Of a stretch of 64,000 nt of DNA, positions 52,631 through 60,699 are shown one piece after another; within the stretch, counting starts at the first letter, position 1, and the number at the start of each line of letters is the position of its first letter. The position numbers and the translations under genes were made by a program. Origin of the DNA: Candidatus Zixiibacteriota bacterium (GTDB lineage: Bacteria; Zixibacteria; MSB-5A5; DSPP01). The DNA lies in the NCBI GenBank assembly GCA_022614805.1, contig JAKEHY010000021.1, positions 28,062-92,061 of the forward strand, written 5' to 3'. The notes beneath the pieces are model-generated. The model had not been told where the DNA came from, ran no database searches, and was given only the letters and a program-made list of their open reading frames with translations.

Positions 52631-53641
52631 TTATTTTTCCTCCTGGTCCCGGCGGATAGAACGGGGGAGGCGGTCCAGGGCGTAAAGGACTGGAAAGGCT
52701 TCGAGGTTCGGCAGCCACAGCTCTCCTTCCATTACCGCATCGGAAAGGGAGCCCCCGGCGACCCACTTGGAAAAGACCGCCGGGTTTTCAACGGTCATGG
52801 TGAAGTCGGCGGCCGGAGTCCGGGGTGAAGAACCATTCACGGCCAGTTTCCCCCTCTCGATTTTGATGTCGAATTCGCCGCCGCCGGTCTTTACTTTGAT
52901 AACGTGCTTCCGTCCGGCCAGGTCTTTTTCGGCCCGCGTGCCGGATTTGATTTTGGCGGCCATCCCTTGCATCGCCTTCAAGGCGGAGGCAAGCGCCGGC
53001 TTCAACGCGGCCTCCGCTTTGATTTTCGGCACGGGCGGGGCTTTCAGGTTCAAGGCCGAAGCCAAAAGAGGTTCCTTCTTGCGGAGCTCTTTGGGAATCT
53101 CCACCATTGGAACGCCGAAGATATCCAGGATGGTCCCCTGTCGCTTGTCTTCAAAAACGAGCTTCAGCTCCAACCCTTTGACGAATATCCCCGGCCGCGG
53201 TATGCCGGTGGTGGTGCGCAGCCGGCAGGGCAGAAAGGAGGCGATTTTCGCCTCGGTCGCAACGTCCACATACCCCCGGCAGAACGGCGCCTGCCCGACA
53301 AAGGATGCCGACGGGAAAAAGGTGATGGGCGCGGTCGCCGCCAAAACGCCGCGATGCGGCAGCGCGACCTCTTCCATCTCGGCAAAGTTACAATTGGGGC
53401 AATGCCAACTGGCCGCCGGGACCATAACTTGACCGCACGTTTTGCACCGGCTGCCGATGAGCCGGGCTTCCCGCAGGGCCATAAAGAATCGCGATAGTTC
53501 CCCGTAGGTCTGCTTGTAGAGCGTCAGCATGCCGGTGTTGAACTGCAAATAGGGCTTGCCGTCCTGCCCCCGGACTTCGCTCACTTCCTTGGGAAGATTA
53601 AAGTCGCGGGGAATCACCATTTCTTTTTCTTTGCCTTTCAT
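52631..53641 (-). CDS. Zn-ribbon/OB-fold (DUF35-like) protein fused to SCP2
   Basis: 336 residues. A four-Cys zinc ribbon (CKTCG...CPNC) at about 65-85, an OB-fold (about 90-170) and a C-terminal SCP2 sterol-carrier-type domain (about 225-330, VKTGGGEFDIKIERGKL...AADFTMTVEN). DUF35 proteins partner with SCP-x-type thiolases or hydratases in steroid and ketone metabolism. The ATG overlaps the thiolase-like stop (TGATG), and a GTG immediately before is possible. The pair is thus a heteromeric acyl-CoA enzyme whose lipid-carrier domain resides on the partner. Confidence 0.8.
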   Translation of the reverse strand: MKGKEKEMVIPRDFNLPKEVSEVRGQDGKPYLQFNTGMLTLYKQTYGELSRFFMALREARLIGSRCKTCGQVMVPAASWHCPNCNFAEMEEVALPHRGVLAATAPITFFPSASFVGQAPFCRGYVDVATEAKIASFLPCRLRTTTGIPRPGIFVKGLELKLVFEDKRQGTILDIFGVPMVEIPKELRKKEPLLASALNLKAPPVPKIKAEAALKPALASALKAMQGMAAKIKSGTRAEKDLAGRKHVIKVKTGGGEFDIKIERGKLAVNGSSPRTPAADFTMTVENPAVFSKWVAGGSLSDAVMEGELWLPNLEAFPVLYALDRLPRSIRRDQEEK

Positions 53642-54888
53642 CACATTCCCCTTTCATCCAGTTCAAGAACGATGGCGCCACCGTAGCAGGCGTTGATGGC
53701 GCCGGTGCCGTGGACGAGCGCCAGCGGGACCTGCCGGGCAATCATTTCCTTGCGGGCCGACCAGAGTGAAAACATATTCGAGCCGCCTACAAAATGGCCG
53801 CCGAAGATGAGGCCGCCGGAGGGATTGACCAGAATCTGGCCGTCCGGCGGGGCCTTGCTGTCCCCCAATTCATCGATATCCGCCATAATCCCGTCATCGA
53901 TGAGGGCGCGGGTGCGGCCAATCGGCACAAATCCCATCTCCCCCATCGTTATCATAAGCTGGGCCACAAAAGCATCATGCAGCTCGACGATTTTTATGTC
54001 CGCAGGGCGGACCCCGGCCATCTCGTAGGCCCGCTCCGCCGCGAGCCGGTCGGAAACGATACGGTCCAGCGGCTTGTAGTAACCGCCGCGGCCGACGGCA
54101 TACGCCTCGTTGGCCGCGCCCACCCCGCGCACCCAGACAATCGGCTCTCCGGTCCGCTCGGCCAGTTCGCGGGCTTTGTCTTCGGAGGCGAAGACGACCG
54201 CACCCGCGCCTTCCGTGTACATACAGGCCTCCAGAAGCCGAAGGAACGGAGGGATAATCCAACGGGAGTTCATAACCTGTTCGACGGTCACCTTTTCGTT
54301 CCGGCGCTGGGCGTAGGGGTTGCGGTTCCCCTGCCGGCAAAGCTTTTCGACAATCTTGGCCCGTACAAGCGGGTCGCCAATGTCACCGGGATGGCTGTCG
54401 TTGTATCCGAGGCACATTTGCATATAGGAGTCATTGGCCGTCGCGCCGAGGGGATTTTCAAAGAAGGGGTCCCAGGAATAGGCAATGGTATTGATGACCA
54501 TCGGGGTGGGGGACTGCGAAACGGGGTCGAAGCAGTCGGTTGCCTTTTCGCCGCCGGCGCAAAGCACCACGTCCACCATCCCGCTGGCCACCTCGGCGAT
54601 GGCGGCGCGCATCGCGTAAAACCCGGTCGCCCCGCCGTTGGTGACGCGAACGCCCGGCTTGTTCGTCATCGCCACCAAGCCGGTCAAAGCGCTTTCCGGA
54701 ATGGCCTGGTGCTCGAAGATGTCGTTGTAGATTCCCCAAACGACCGAATCCACGTCGTCGCCGGTCATTTTGGCGTTGGCCAAAGTCGCCCGCACCGCCT
54801 CTTGGAAAAGACCCCAGTAGGTTTTTTCCACCCAGCGGCCGCGGCATTCGGTGATGGCGGCATTGACTATGCCGACTTTTCGCATCAT
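53641..54888 (-). CDS. SCP-x-type thiolase-like protein
   Basis: 415 residues with the thiolase fold (GIYNDIFEHQ, FELHDAF-like VELHDAFVAQL, NPSGGLIFGGHFVGGS). The His of the catalytic GHPxG site appears as GGLIFGGHFVG, and the second Cys as NACYGGA. However, the usual nucleophile position reads VTNGGATGFYAM with no Cys, so normal Claisen chemistry is doubtful. It may be a retro-aldolase or carbonyl-handling relative, as known for thiolase-like Ltp2 proteins with DUF35 partners. AAGGAGG precedes the ATG. Operon with the zinc-ribbon/SCP2 gene. Confidence 0.8.
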   Translation of the reverse strand: MMRKVGIVNAAITECRGRWVEKTYWGLFQEAVRATLANAKMTGDDVDSVVWGIYNDIFEHQAIPESALTGLVAMTNKPGVRVTNGGATGFYAMRAAIAEVASGMVDVVLCAGGEKATDCFDPVSQSPTPMVINTIAYSWDPFFENPLGATANDSYMQMCLGYNDSHPGDIGDPLVRAKIVEKLCRQGNRNPYAQRRNEKVTVEQVMNSRWIIPPFLRLLEACMYTEGAGAVVFASEDKARELAERTGEPIVWVRGVGAANEAYAVGRGGYYKPLDRIVSDRLAAERAYEMAGVRPADIKIVELHDAFVAQLMITMGEMGFVPIGRTRALIDDGIMADIDELGDSKAPPDGQILVNPSGGLIFGGHFVGGSNMFSLWSARKEMIARQVPLALVHGTGAINACYGGAIVLELDERGM

Positions 54889-55056
54889 TTCTTTAAGCCT
54901 CCTTCTATTTCAACCGCTTCAAAGGTTTTCGTGATTTGCGGTGAAACACGTCAAACCAGCAAGGTCGGATAATACGAGCCAGCCAAAACAAAGGCAAGTC
55001 CTGCCGGCAGACCGGCATTATCCACTTAACTGAATTGAAAAATTCTTATGGAGTTT

Positions 55057-55617
55057 TTAGTTTCTATTTTTCAACGCCGAAGTAACGCTAATAAACGCCT
55101 CGACCGCTTTTTGCAGTTGGGCGTCCAGCTTGGGGTCAATCAATTGGCCGGATTCGTCAAACGCGTTGTCGGCGAAAGACACCGTCACCTGCTGGGGGAT
55201 GGTGAAAAGGCCGAGGGTCACAAAAACCTGGCGCAGCGCCAAGAGGGAGCGCATGCCGCCAAATTGGCCGGGGGAGGCGGCCATGATTAAAGCGGTCTTC
55301 CCGCGAAAGGGGTTGGAGGGCGGGCGGGAGGCCCAGTCGATGGCGTTTTTGAAGGTGCCCGGAATCGACCAGTTGTACTCGGGAGTGGCGATGAGCAAAC
55401 CGTCCGCGGCGGCGATGCGCTCTTTCAGCCGGACGACGCCGGGCGGCAGCCCCTGTGCCTCCAAATCCCCGTCATAAAGGGGTAAATCGAATTCCTTCAA
55501 GTCGGCAAAGTCAACGCTCGCCCCTTTCGCTTTCTCTACGGCCACTTTGAGCAGTTTGCGGTTGAACGAACCGGCCCGCAAAGCTCCGGCAATGGCAAAA
55601 ATTTTTATCGGCTCCAT
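55057..55617 (-). CDS. NAD(P)H-dependent FMN reductase
   Basis: 186 residues, flavodoxin-like. It shows GALRAGSFNRKLLK (FMN phosphate), TPEYNWSIPGTFKNAIDW (family signature) and SPGQFGGMRSLL. It reduces FMN, quinones or azo compounds in known members. Stand-alone gene, 440 bases from the SCP-x pair. Confidence 0.9.
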   Translation of the reverse strand: MEPIKIFAIAGALRAGSFNRKLLKVAVEKAKGASVDFADLKEFDLPLYDGDLEAQGLPPGVVRLKERIAAADGLLIATPEYNWSIPGTFKNAIDWASRPPSNPFRGKTALIMAASPGQFGGMRSLLALRQVFVTLGLFTIPQQVTVSFADNAFDESGQLIDPKLDAQLQKAVEAFISVTSALKNRN

Positions 55618-55673
55618 ACTATTTGATTATAACGAAAAACGGTTCCGGAAAAACTTAGGCTGCTTTCTGTTGT

Positions 55674-55749
55674 TTAGCCCCCCGGCCTCTGCCGGGGGGA
55701 AACCCCATTTCCCTCCCCTGGAGGGGAGGGATTAAGGGTGGGGTCAAAG
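55674..55749. repeat. Interspersed repeat, copy 2 of GGGGAGGG/GGGTGGGGTCAAAG
   Basis: CCCCCCGGC-CTCT-GCCGGGGGG, then CCCTCCCC-TG-GAGGGGAGGG, ATTAAGGGTGGGGTCAAAG. It matches the minus-strand unit at 24006-24069. No gene in 55618-55785. Confidence 0.6.
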
Positions 55750-55785
55750 GTTTCCCAAACATCGCACCCATTCACTCGAAGAAGG

Positions 55786-57180
55786 TTACACCACTTTCAG
55801 CGCTTCGACCAACTTCCCCACCGCCCCCTTGGCGTCGCCGAACAACATATAAGTCTTGGGGTCGTAGTAGAGCGCATTGTCGATGCCGGCGAAGCCGGGA
55901 TTCAGACTGCGCTTGATGACGATGATATGTTTGGCCTTATCGGCGTCCAAAATCGGCATCCCGTAGATGGGACTCGATTTGTCTGTTCGCGCGGCCGGGT
56001 TCACCACGTCGTTGGCGCCGATGACCAAAGCGACGTCGGCGCGTTCGAAGTCGGGATTAATCTGGTCCAAATCGTAAAGCTGGTCGTAGGGGACGTTCGC
56101 CTCCGCCAAAAGAACGTTCATATGCCCCGGCATCCGCCCCGCGACGGGGTGGACGGCGTATTTCACCTCCACCCCCCGAAGGGCAAGCATATCCGCCAGC
56201 TCCCGGACGATATGCTGGGCCTGCGCCACCGCCATCCCGTAGCCGGGAATGATGATGAGGGACTGAATGTTGCCTAACAGAACGGCGGTATCCTCCGGCG
56301 AAATTTCCCGCACCGTCTTGGCCGGGCCGCCGGCCGCCGCCGTGCCTGGGGCCGCAACGGGACCGGCTCCCACGCCGGCGAAAAGCACGTTCGCGAGCGA
56401 GCGGTTCATCGCCCGGCACATCATCAAAGTCAGAAGCGTTCCCGAAGCCCCCACCAACGTTCCGCTGATAATGAGCGCCGGCTGGTTGAGGGCAAAACCG
56501 GTCGCTGCCACCGCCAGGCCGGTGAAGGAGTTCAAAAGGGAAATCACCACCGGCATATCCGCCCCGCCGATGGGAATGACCATAAGAATTCCCAGAAGCA
56601 TCGAGACGGTAAGCAAAGCGTAAAGGGCGGTGTGGCCTCCCCCTGCAGCTACCCAGACAATAATGACAGTGAGCCCAAGCACCAGGAGTACGTTGAGAAG
56701 TTTCTGGAAGGGAGAAGTGATGGCCCGCTCCATCCACCCTTGCAGCTTGCCGAAAGCGACCAAGGAGCCCCAGAAAGCCAGGGAGCCGACTACGGCGCCG
56801 AAGATGGCCGAGCCGAAGCCGACGGAGTCGCCGCTTTTTCCCCCGACGAATTCGACCGTGGAAATCAAGGCCGCCGCCCCGCCGCCGCAGCCGTTCAGCA
56901 AAGCGACCATTTGGGGCATATCCGTAATCGGCACCCAGCGCGCGCCGACGGTCCCCAAAAGGCCCCCGATGACGATGCCAGCGATGATGAGCATCCCCCT
57001 CTCCGGCGCGCCACCGCTCCAAAGGAAAATGAAGGTGGCAACAATGGCAAAGGCCATTCCCAGAACTGCCAGCCAGTTTCCCCGCCGCGCGCGGGCCGGA
57101 TGGCTTAAAAATTTGAGGCCGATGATGAACAAAAAAGCGGAAGTCAGATAAGCGAGGTCGGAGAGAACTTTGGCGTTCAT
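55786..57180 (-). CDS. pntB: NAD(P) transhydrogenase subunit beta
   Basis: 464 residues: nine or so TM helices (1-280) and the NADP-binding domain III (about 290-464) with GYGMAVAQAQH, HPVAGRMPGHMNVLLAEA and GANDVVNP. Together with the alpha parts it couples hydride transfer between NADH and NADP to proton movement across the membrane. Its ATG overlaps the stop of pntAB (TAATG). Confidence 0.95.
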   Translation of the reverse strand: MNAKVLSDLAYLTSAFLFIIGLKFLSHPARARRGNWLAVLGMAFAIVATFIFLWSGGAPERGMLIIAGIVIGGLLGTVGARWVPITDMPQMVALLNGCGGGAAALISTVEFVGGKSGDSVGFGSAIFGAVVGSLAFWGSLVAFGKLQGWMERAITSPFQKLLNVLLVLGLTVIIVWVAAGGGHTALYALLTVSMLLGILMVIPIGGADMPVVISLLNSFTGLAVAATGFALNQPALIISGTLVGASGTLLTLMMCRAMNRSLANVLFAGVGAGPVAAPGTAAAGGPAKTVREISPEDTAVLLGNIQSLIIIPGYGMAVAQAQHIVRELADMLALRGVEVKYAVHPVAGRMPGHMNVLLAEANVPYDQLYDLDQINPDFERADVALVIGANDVVNPAARTDKSSPIYGMPILDADKAKHIIVIKRSLNPGFAGIDNALYYDPKTYMLFGDAKGAVGKLVEALKVV

Positions 57181-57473
57181 TACTTCTTTCCAGAAGATTT
57201 TTTGGCCTTGAACATCTCCAGCATCCGGTCGGTCACCACAAACCCGCCGAAAAGGTTGGCGGCCCCCAGAACCACGGCGGCAAAACTGAGCCAGACCGAA
57301 AGCGGCTCGTGCGCTTCCGCCAAGACCAGCATCCCGCCTAACATCACGATGCCGTGGATGGCGTTGGTGCCGGACATCAAAGGCGTGTGCAAAACCACCG
57401 GCACTTTGGAGATGACCTCGAACCCGACGAAAACCGCCAGTAAAAAAATGTAAACTTCGTATAGAATATCCAT
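57180..57473 (-). CDS. pntAB: NAD(P) transhydrogenase subunit alpha, part 2 (membrane)
   Basis: 97 residues, three TM helices with FVGFEVISKVPVVLHTPLMSGTNAIHGIV typical of the alpha membrane part. The alpha subunit is split into a soluble and a membrane chain, as in many bacteria other than enterobacteria. Overlaps both neighbours by TAATG. Confidence 0.93.
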   Translation of the reverse strand: MDILYEVYIFLLAVFVGFEVISKVPVVLHTPLMSGTNAIHGIVMLGGMLVLAEAHEPLSVWLSFAAVVLGAANLFGGFVVTDRMLEMFKAKKSSGKK

Positions 57474-58615
57474 TATGCCTTCCCGGCGGCCAAAGTTTCG
57501 ACAGCCGCGCGGGTGATGCAGGTGTCCCGGATGATGTCGTCGTCGAAGTTCAAGTTGAGTTTTCCCTCCTTGGTCAGCATAAGCTGGATTAAGGCAAAAA
57601 CGTTGCGCGAGTACATCTGGCTGGCGTGGAAGGGAACGGAAGCGGCAACGTTGACCGGCCCCATAATCAAAACATTATGCTTGCGCACATCCTTCCCCGC
57701 TTCGGTCAGCTCGCAGTTGCCGCCGCTGTCGGCCGCCAAGTCAACGATGACCGAGCCGGGCTTCATCTCCTTGACCATTGCTTCGGTGATAAGCAGGGGC
57801 GCCTTTTTCCCCGGAATGGCGGCGGTGGTGATGACCACGTCCGCTTTTTTCAGGGAGATGGCAATAAGCTCCCGTTCTTTTCTCTGGTGCTCTTCCGAAA
57901 GTTCTTTGGCATATCCCCCGGCCTGGACGGCCTCCTGGGCCAAAAGCTCCAACCCAACAAACTTGGCCCCCAAGCTTTGCACCTCTTCGCGAACGGCGGG
58001 GCGTACATCAAACGCTTCAACTACCGCCCCCAACCGTCGGCAGGTGGCTATGGCTTGCAGACCGGCCACCCCCGCCCCAAGGATAAAAACATTGGCCGGG
58101 GCGATGGTCCCTGCCGCGGTCATCATTAAAGGAAAAAATTTGCCGAGCGTTCCCGCCCCCCACAAAGCCGCCTTGTATCCGGCGATGGAAGCCATCGAGG
58201 AAAGCGCATCCATTTTCTGCGCCCGCGAAGTGCGCGGAATCATTTCCATCGAGAAGGCCGTGACCCGCCGCGCCGCCAGCTTTTTGACCGCTTCCGAATT
58301 CTTGTCCCGCCCCAAAAAGCCGATATAAACCGTCCCCTCCGGAATCAAATCCGCCTCGTGCATCCCGAGTTCAGCGTTCTGCATCGGCTCCCGAACCTTC
58401 GCCACCAAATCTGCTTTGGCATAAACTTCACGGGCGTTCGAAACGACAGCCGCACCAGCATCCTTGTAGGCCTGGTCGGTAAAATACGCCCGCATCCCGG
58501 CCCCGGACTGCACCACAACTTCTTGTCCGGCTTTGACTAATTTTCCGACCGTTTCTGGAATAAGAGAAACCCGGGTTTCTCCCGGAGTTACTTCCAAAGG
58601 GACGGCGATGCGCAT
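57473..58615 (-). CDS. pntAA: NAD(P) transhydrogenase subunit alpha, part 1 (NAD-binding)
   Basis: 380 residues from ATG 58615. N-terminal domain RIAVPLEVTPGETRVSLIPETV, NAD site GAGVAGLQAIATCRRLGAVVEAFDVR and DLAADSGGNCELT. First gene of pntAA-pntAB-pntB. A possible promoter places the transcript start only a few bases before the ATG, and no Shine-Dalgarno is seen, so leaderless translation is possible. A longer GTG-initiated frame begins at 58666. Confidence 0.94.
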   Translation of the reverse strand: MRIAVPLEVTPGETRVSLIPETVGKLVKAGQEVVVQSGAGMRAYFTDQAYKDAGAAVVSNAREVYAKADLVAKVREPMQNAELGMHEADLIPEGTVYIGFLGRDKNSEAVKKLAARRVTAFSMEMIPRTSRAQKMDALSSMASIAGYKAALWGAGTLGKFFPLMMTAAGTIAPANVFILGAGVAGLQAIATCRRLGAVVEAFDVRPAVREEVQSLGAKFVGLELLAQEAVQAGGYAKELSEEHQRKERELIAISLKKADVVITTAAIPGKKAPLLITEAMVKEMKPGSVIVDLAADSGGNCELTEAGKDVRKHNVLIMGPVNVAASVPFHASQMYSRNVFALIQLMLTKEGKLNLNFDDDIIRDTCITRAAVETLAAGKA

Positions 58616-58627
58616 AATGAGCGGGCT

Positions 58628-58655
58628 AATATAATCGGAAAAAGTGTTCACGCAA
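58628..58655 (-). promoter_or_regulatory. Possible pnt promoter
   Basis: On the minus strand TTGCGT (58655-58650), 16 bases, TATATT (58633-58628). The remaining bases to 58905 form the divergent intergenic region; TTGGAC and TATTAT near 58831-58861 might serve the opposite direction. No gene in 58616-58905. Confidence 0.35.
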
Positions 58656-58905
58656 CTTGAAACCAAAGTCGAAATTCAAGCCCCAAGACCAATCAGCCGA
58701 CCCATTTTATAGTGAGCGCGACGAACCCTCCCGCCCGGTTCAACTTGAATATGGTAGCCGTTTCGATTATCTTCAAAAAGGAACGATGGAGGTCTTTTTA
58801 AGATAAGGCGGAAAGAAAACCCCCGCTCATTTGGACCAAACCGTTCGATGCCAGCTATTATGCGCTAAACGAACGGCTTGGCAGAAATTATAGATAGGCA
58901 ATAAC

Positions 58906-60699
58906 GTGAAACCCACCGACACCCAAAATCCCGACTATTACCACAAAGTCGTCGATTGCCAGTGGGCCTGCCCGGCCCACACCAACGTCCCCGAATACAT
59001 CCGGCTGATTGCGCAGGGACGCTATACGGAAAGCTATATGCTGAACCGGGAGTCCAACGTTTTCCCCGGCATCTTGGGCCGCACCTGCGACCGCCCCTGC
59101 GAGCCGGCCTGCCGCCGCGGGCGGCTGGAAGGAGACAAGCCGGTGGCCATTTGCCGCTTGAAGCGCGTCGCCGCCGACCTGAAAGGGGAAATCGGCCATC
59201 TGCTTCCTAAAGCTCCAAAAACAAAAAACGGCAAGCGAGTCGCCTTAATCGGCGCTGGCCCGGCTTCTCTCACCGTGGCCAACGACTTGATGCCGCTCGG
59301 CTACGAAGTAGTGCTGTTCGAAAAATATGATAAGCCCGGCGGCCTGATGCGCACCAACATCCCCTCCTTCCGCCTGCCGGAAAAAGTATTGCAGGAAGAA
59401 TGCGACGCCATTTTGGATATGGGAGTCGATATTCGCTACAACTCCCCGGTGAAAAGTATGCAAGCGCTCTTGGAGGAAAACTTCGATGCCATCTTCGTCG
59501 GCAGCGGCGCCCCGCGGGGGAAGGATTTGGAACTCACCGGACGGGCTGAAGCCGCCGCCAACATTCACATCGGCATAGACTGGCTGGAATCGATTGCCTT
59601 TGGGCATATCGATAAAATCGGCGAACGGGTGCTTATCATCGGCGTAGGCAACACAGCGATGGACTGCTGCCGCTCTTCCCGGCGGCTGGGGGGCAAGGAT
59701 ATTAAAGTGATGGCCCGACGCCCGCGCGGTTTCTTCAAGGCCTCCCCGTGGGAATTGGAGGATGCCGAGGAAGAGGGGATTGAAATTGTCATCAACCACT
59801 CCCCCAAGCGCTTTGTGCTCGAGAACGGCAAACTGGCCGGGATGGAATTCGAGCGGCTCGAATGGGACGCCGAGGCCAAGCATTCGAAAATAATCGATAC
59901 GGTTTTTCTCCCCGCTGACGACGTCATTCTGGCCATCGGACAGGAGGCCGCCTTCCCCTGGATTGAGCGGAGTATCGGCATTGAGTTTGGCAAGCAGGAG
60001 CTGCCGGTGGTGAACGAAAAAACCTTTATGTCCTCCCGTCCCGGGGTTTTCTTCGGCGGGGACGCCGCCTGGGGACCGAAAAACATCATCTGGGCGGTGG
60101 CCCACGGTCACGAAGCCGCCATCTCCATCCACCAGTTCGTCCACGGCCAGCCGGTGACCGAGCGCCCTCCCTACGGGATGAATTTAATCAGCCAGAAAAT
60201 GGGCCTCTCCGAGTGGAGCTATTCCAACGACTTCAACCCCGTCCACCGGCAGAAAATGACACACGTCGATTTGGAAAAACGTTTCCGCGAGCTTTCCATC
60301 GAAGTGGAGATGGGTTTTTCGGCGGAGCAGACCGCCCGTGAAGTGGAACGCTGCCTGAACTGCGACATCCAAACCGTCTTCACCGCTCCCCGCTGCATTG
60401 AGTGCGACGCCTGCATCGACGTCTGCCCCGTGCAGTGCTTGACGATTGCGCCCAATGGCGAGGAGGCCGACCTGAAATCCCGCCTCTCCGCCCCCTTCGC
60501 GAACCCGGAACAGGCCCTTTTTGTATCGGAGGACCTCCCCCAGACCAAACGGGTGATGCTGAAGGATGAAGACATCTGCGTCCACTGCGGGCTGTGCGCC
60601 GAGCGCTGCCCCACCGCCGCTTGGGATATGCAGAAATCGGACGTCATTTTACCCTATGCCGGGACTTTGAAATGGACAAGCGAGCCGATTCCCGTATAA
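58906..60699 (+). CDS. GltD/NfnB-like FAD-FeS NAD(P) oxidoreductase with ferredoxin domain
   Basis: 597 residues. An N-terminal iron-sulfur helical domain (CQWACPAHTNVPEYI ... CDRPCEPAC) is typical of glutamate synthase small subunits. Two nucleotide-binding domains follow (GAGPASLTVANDL for FAD; IGVGNTAMDC for NAD(P)), and a C-terminal two-cluster ferredoxin has CIECDACIDVC and CVHCGLCAERC. The GTG start follows no strong ribosome site. It likely links NAD(P)H with the oxidoreductase encoded next, whose gene it overlaps by 28 bases. No glutamate synthase large subunit is present, so a GltD role is unlikely. Confidence 0.88.
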   Translation: MKPTDTQNPDYYHKVVDCQWACPAHTNVPEYIRLIAQGRYTESYMLNRESNVFPGILGRTCDRPCEPACRRGRLEGDKPVAICRLKRVAADLKGEIGHLLPKAPKTKNGKRVALIGAGPASLTVANDLMPLGYEVVLFEKYDKPGGLMRTNIPSFRLPEKVLQEECDAILDMGVDIRYNSPVKSMQALLEENFDAIFVGSGAPRGKDLELTGRAEAAANIHIGIDWLESIAFGHIDKIGERVLIIGVGNTAMDCCRSSRRLGGKDIKVMARRPRGFFKASPWELEDAEEEGIEIVINHSPKRFVLENGKLAGMEFERLEWDAEAKHSKIIDTVFLPADDVILAIGQEAAFPWIERSIGIEFGKQELPVVNEKTFMSSRPGVFFGGDAAWGPKNIIWAVAHGHEAAISIHQFVHGQPVTERPPYGMNLISQKMGLSEWSYSNDFNPVHRQKMTHVDLEKRFRELSIEVEMGFSAEQTAREVERCLNCDIQTVFTAPRCIECDACIDVCPVQCLTIAPNGEEADLKSRLSAPFANPEQALFVSEDLPQTKRVMLKDEDICVHCGLCAERCPTAAWDMQKSDVILPYAGTLKWTSEPIPV

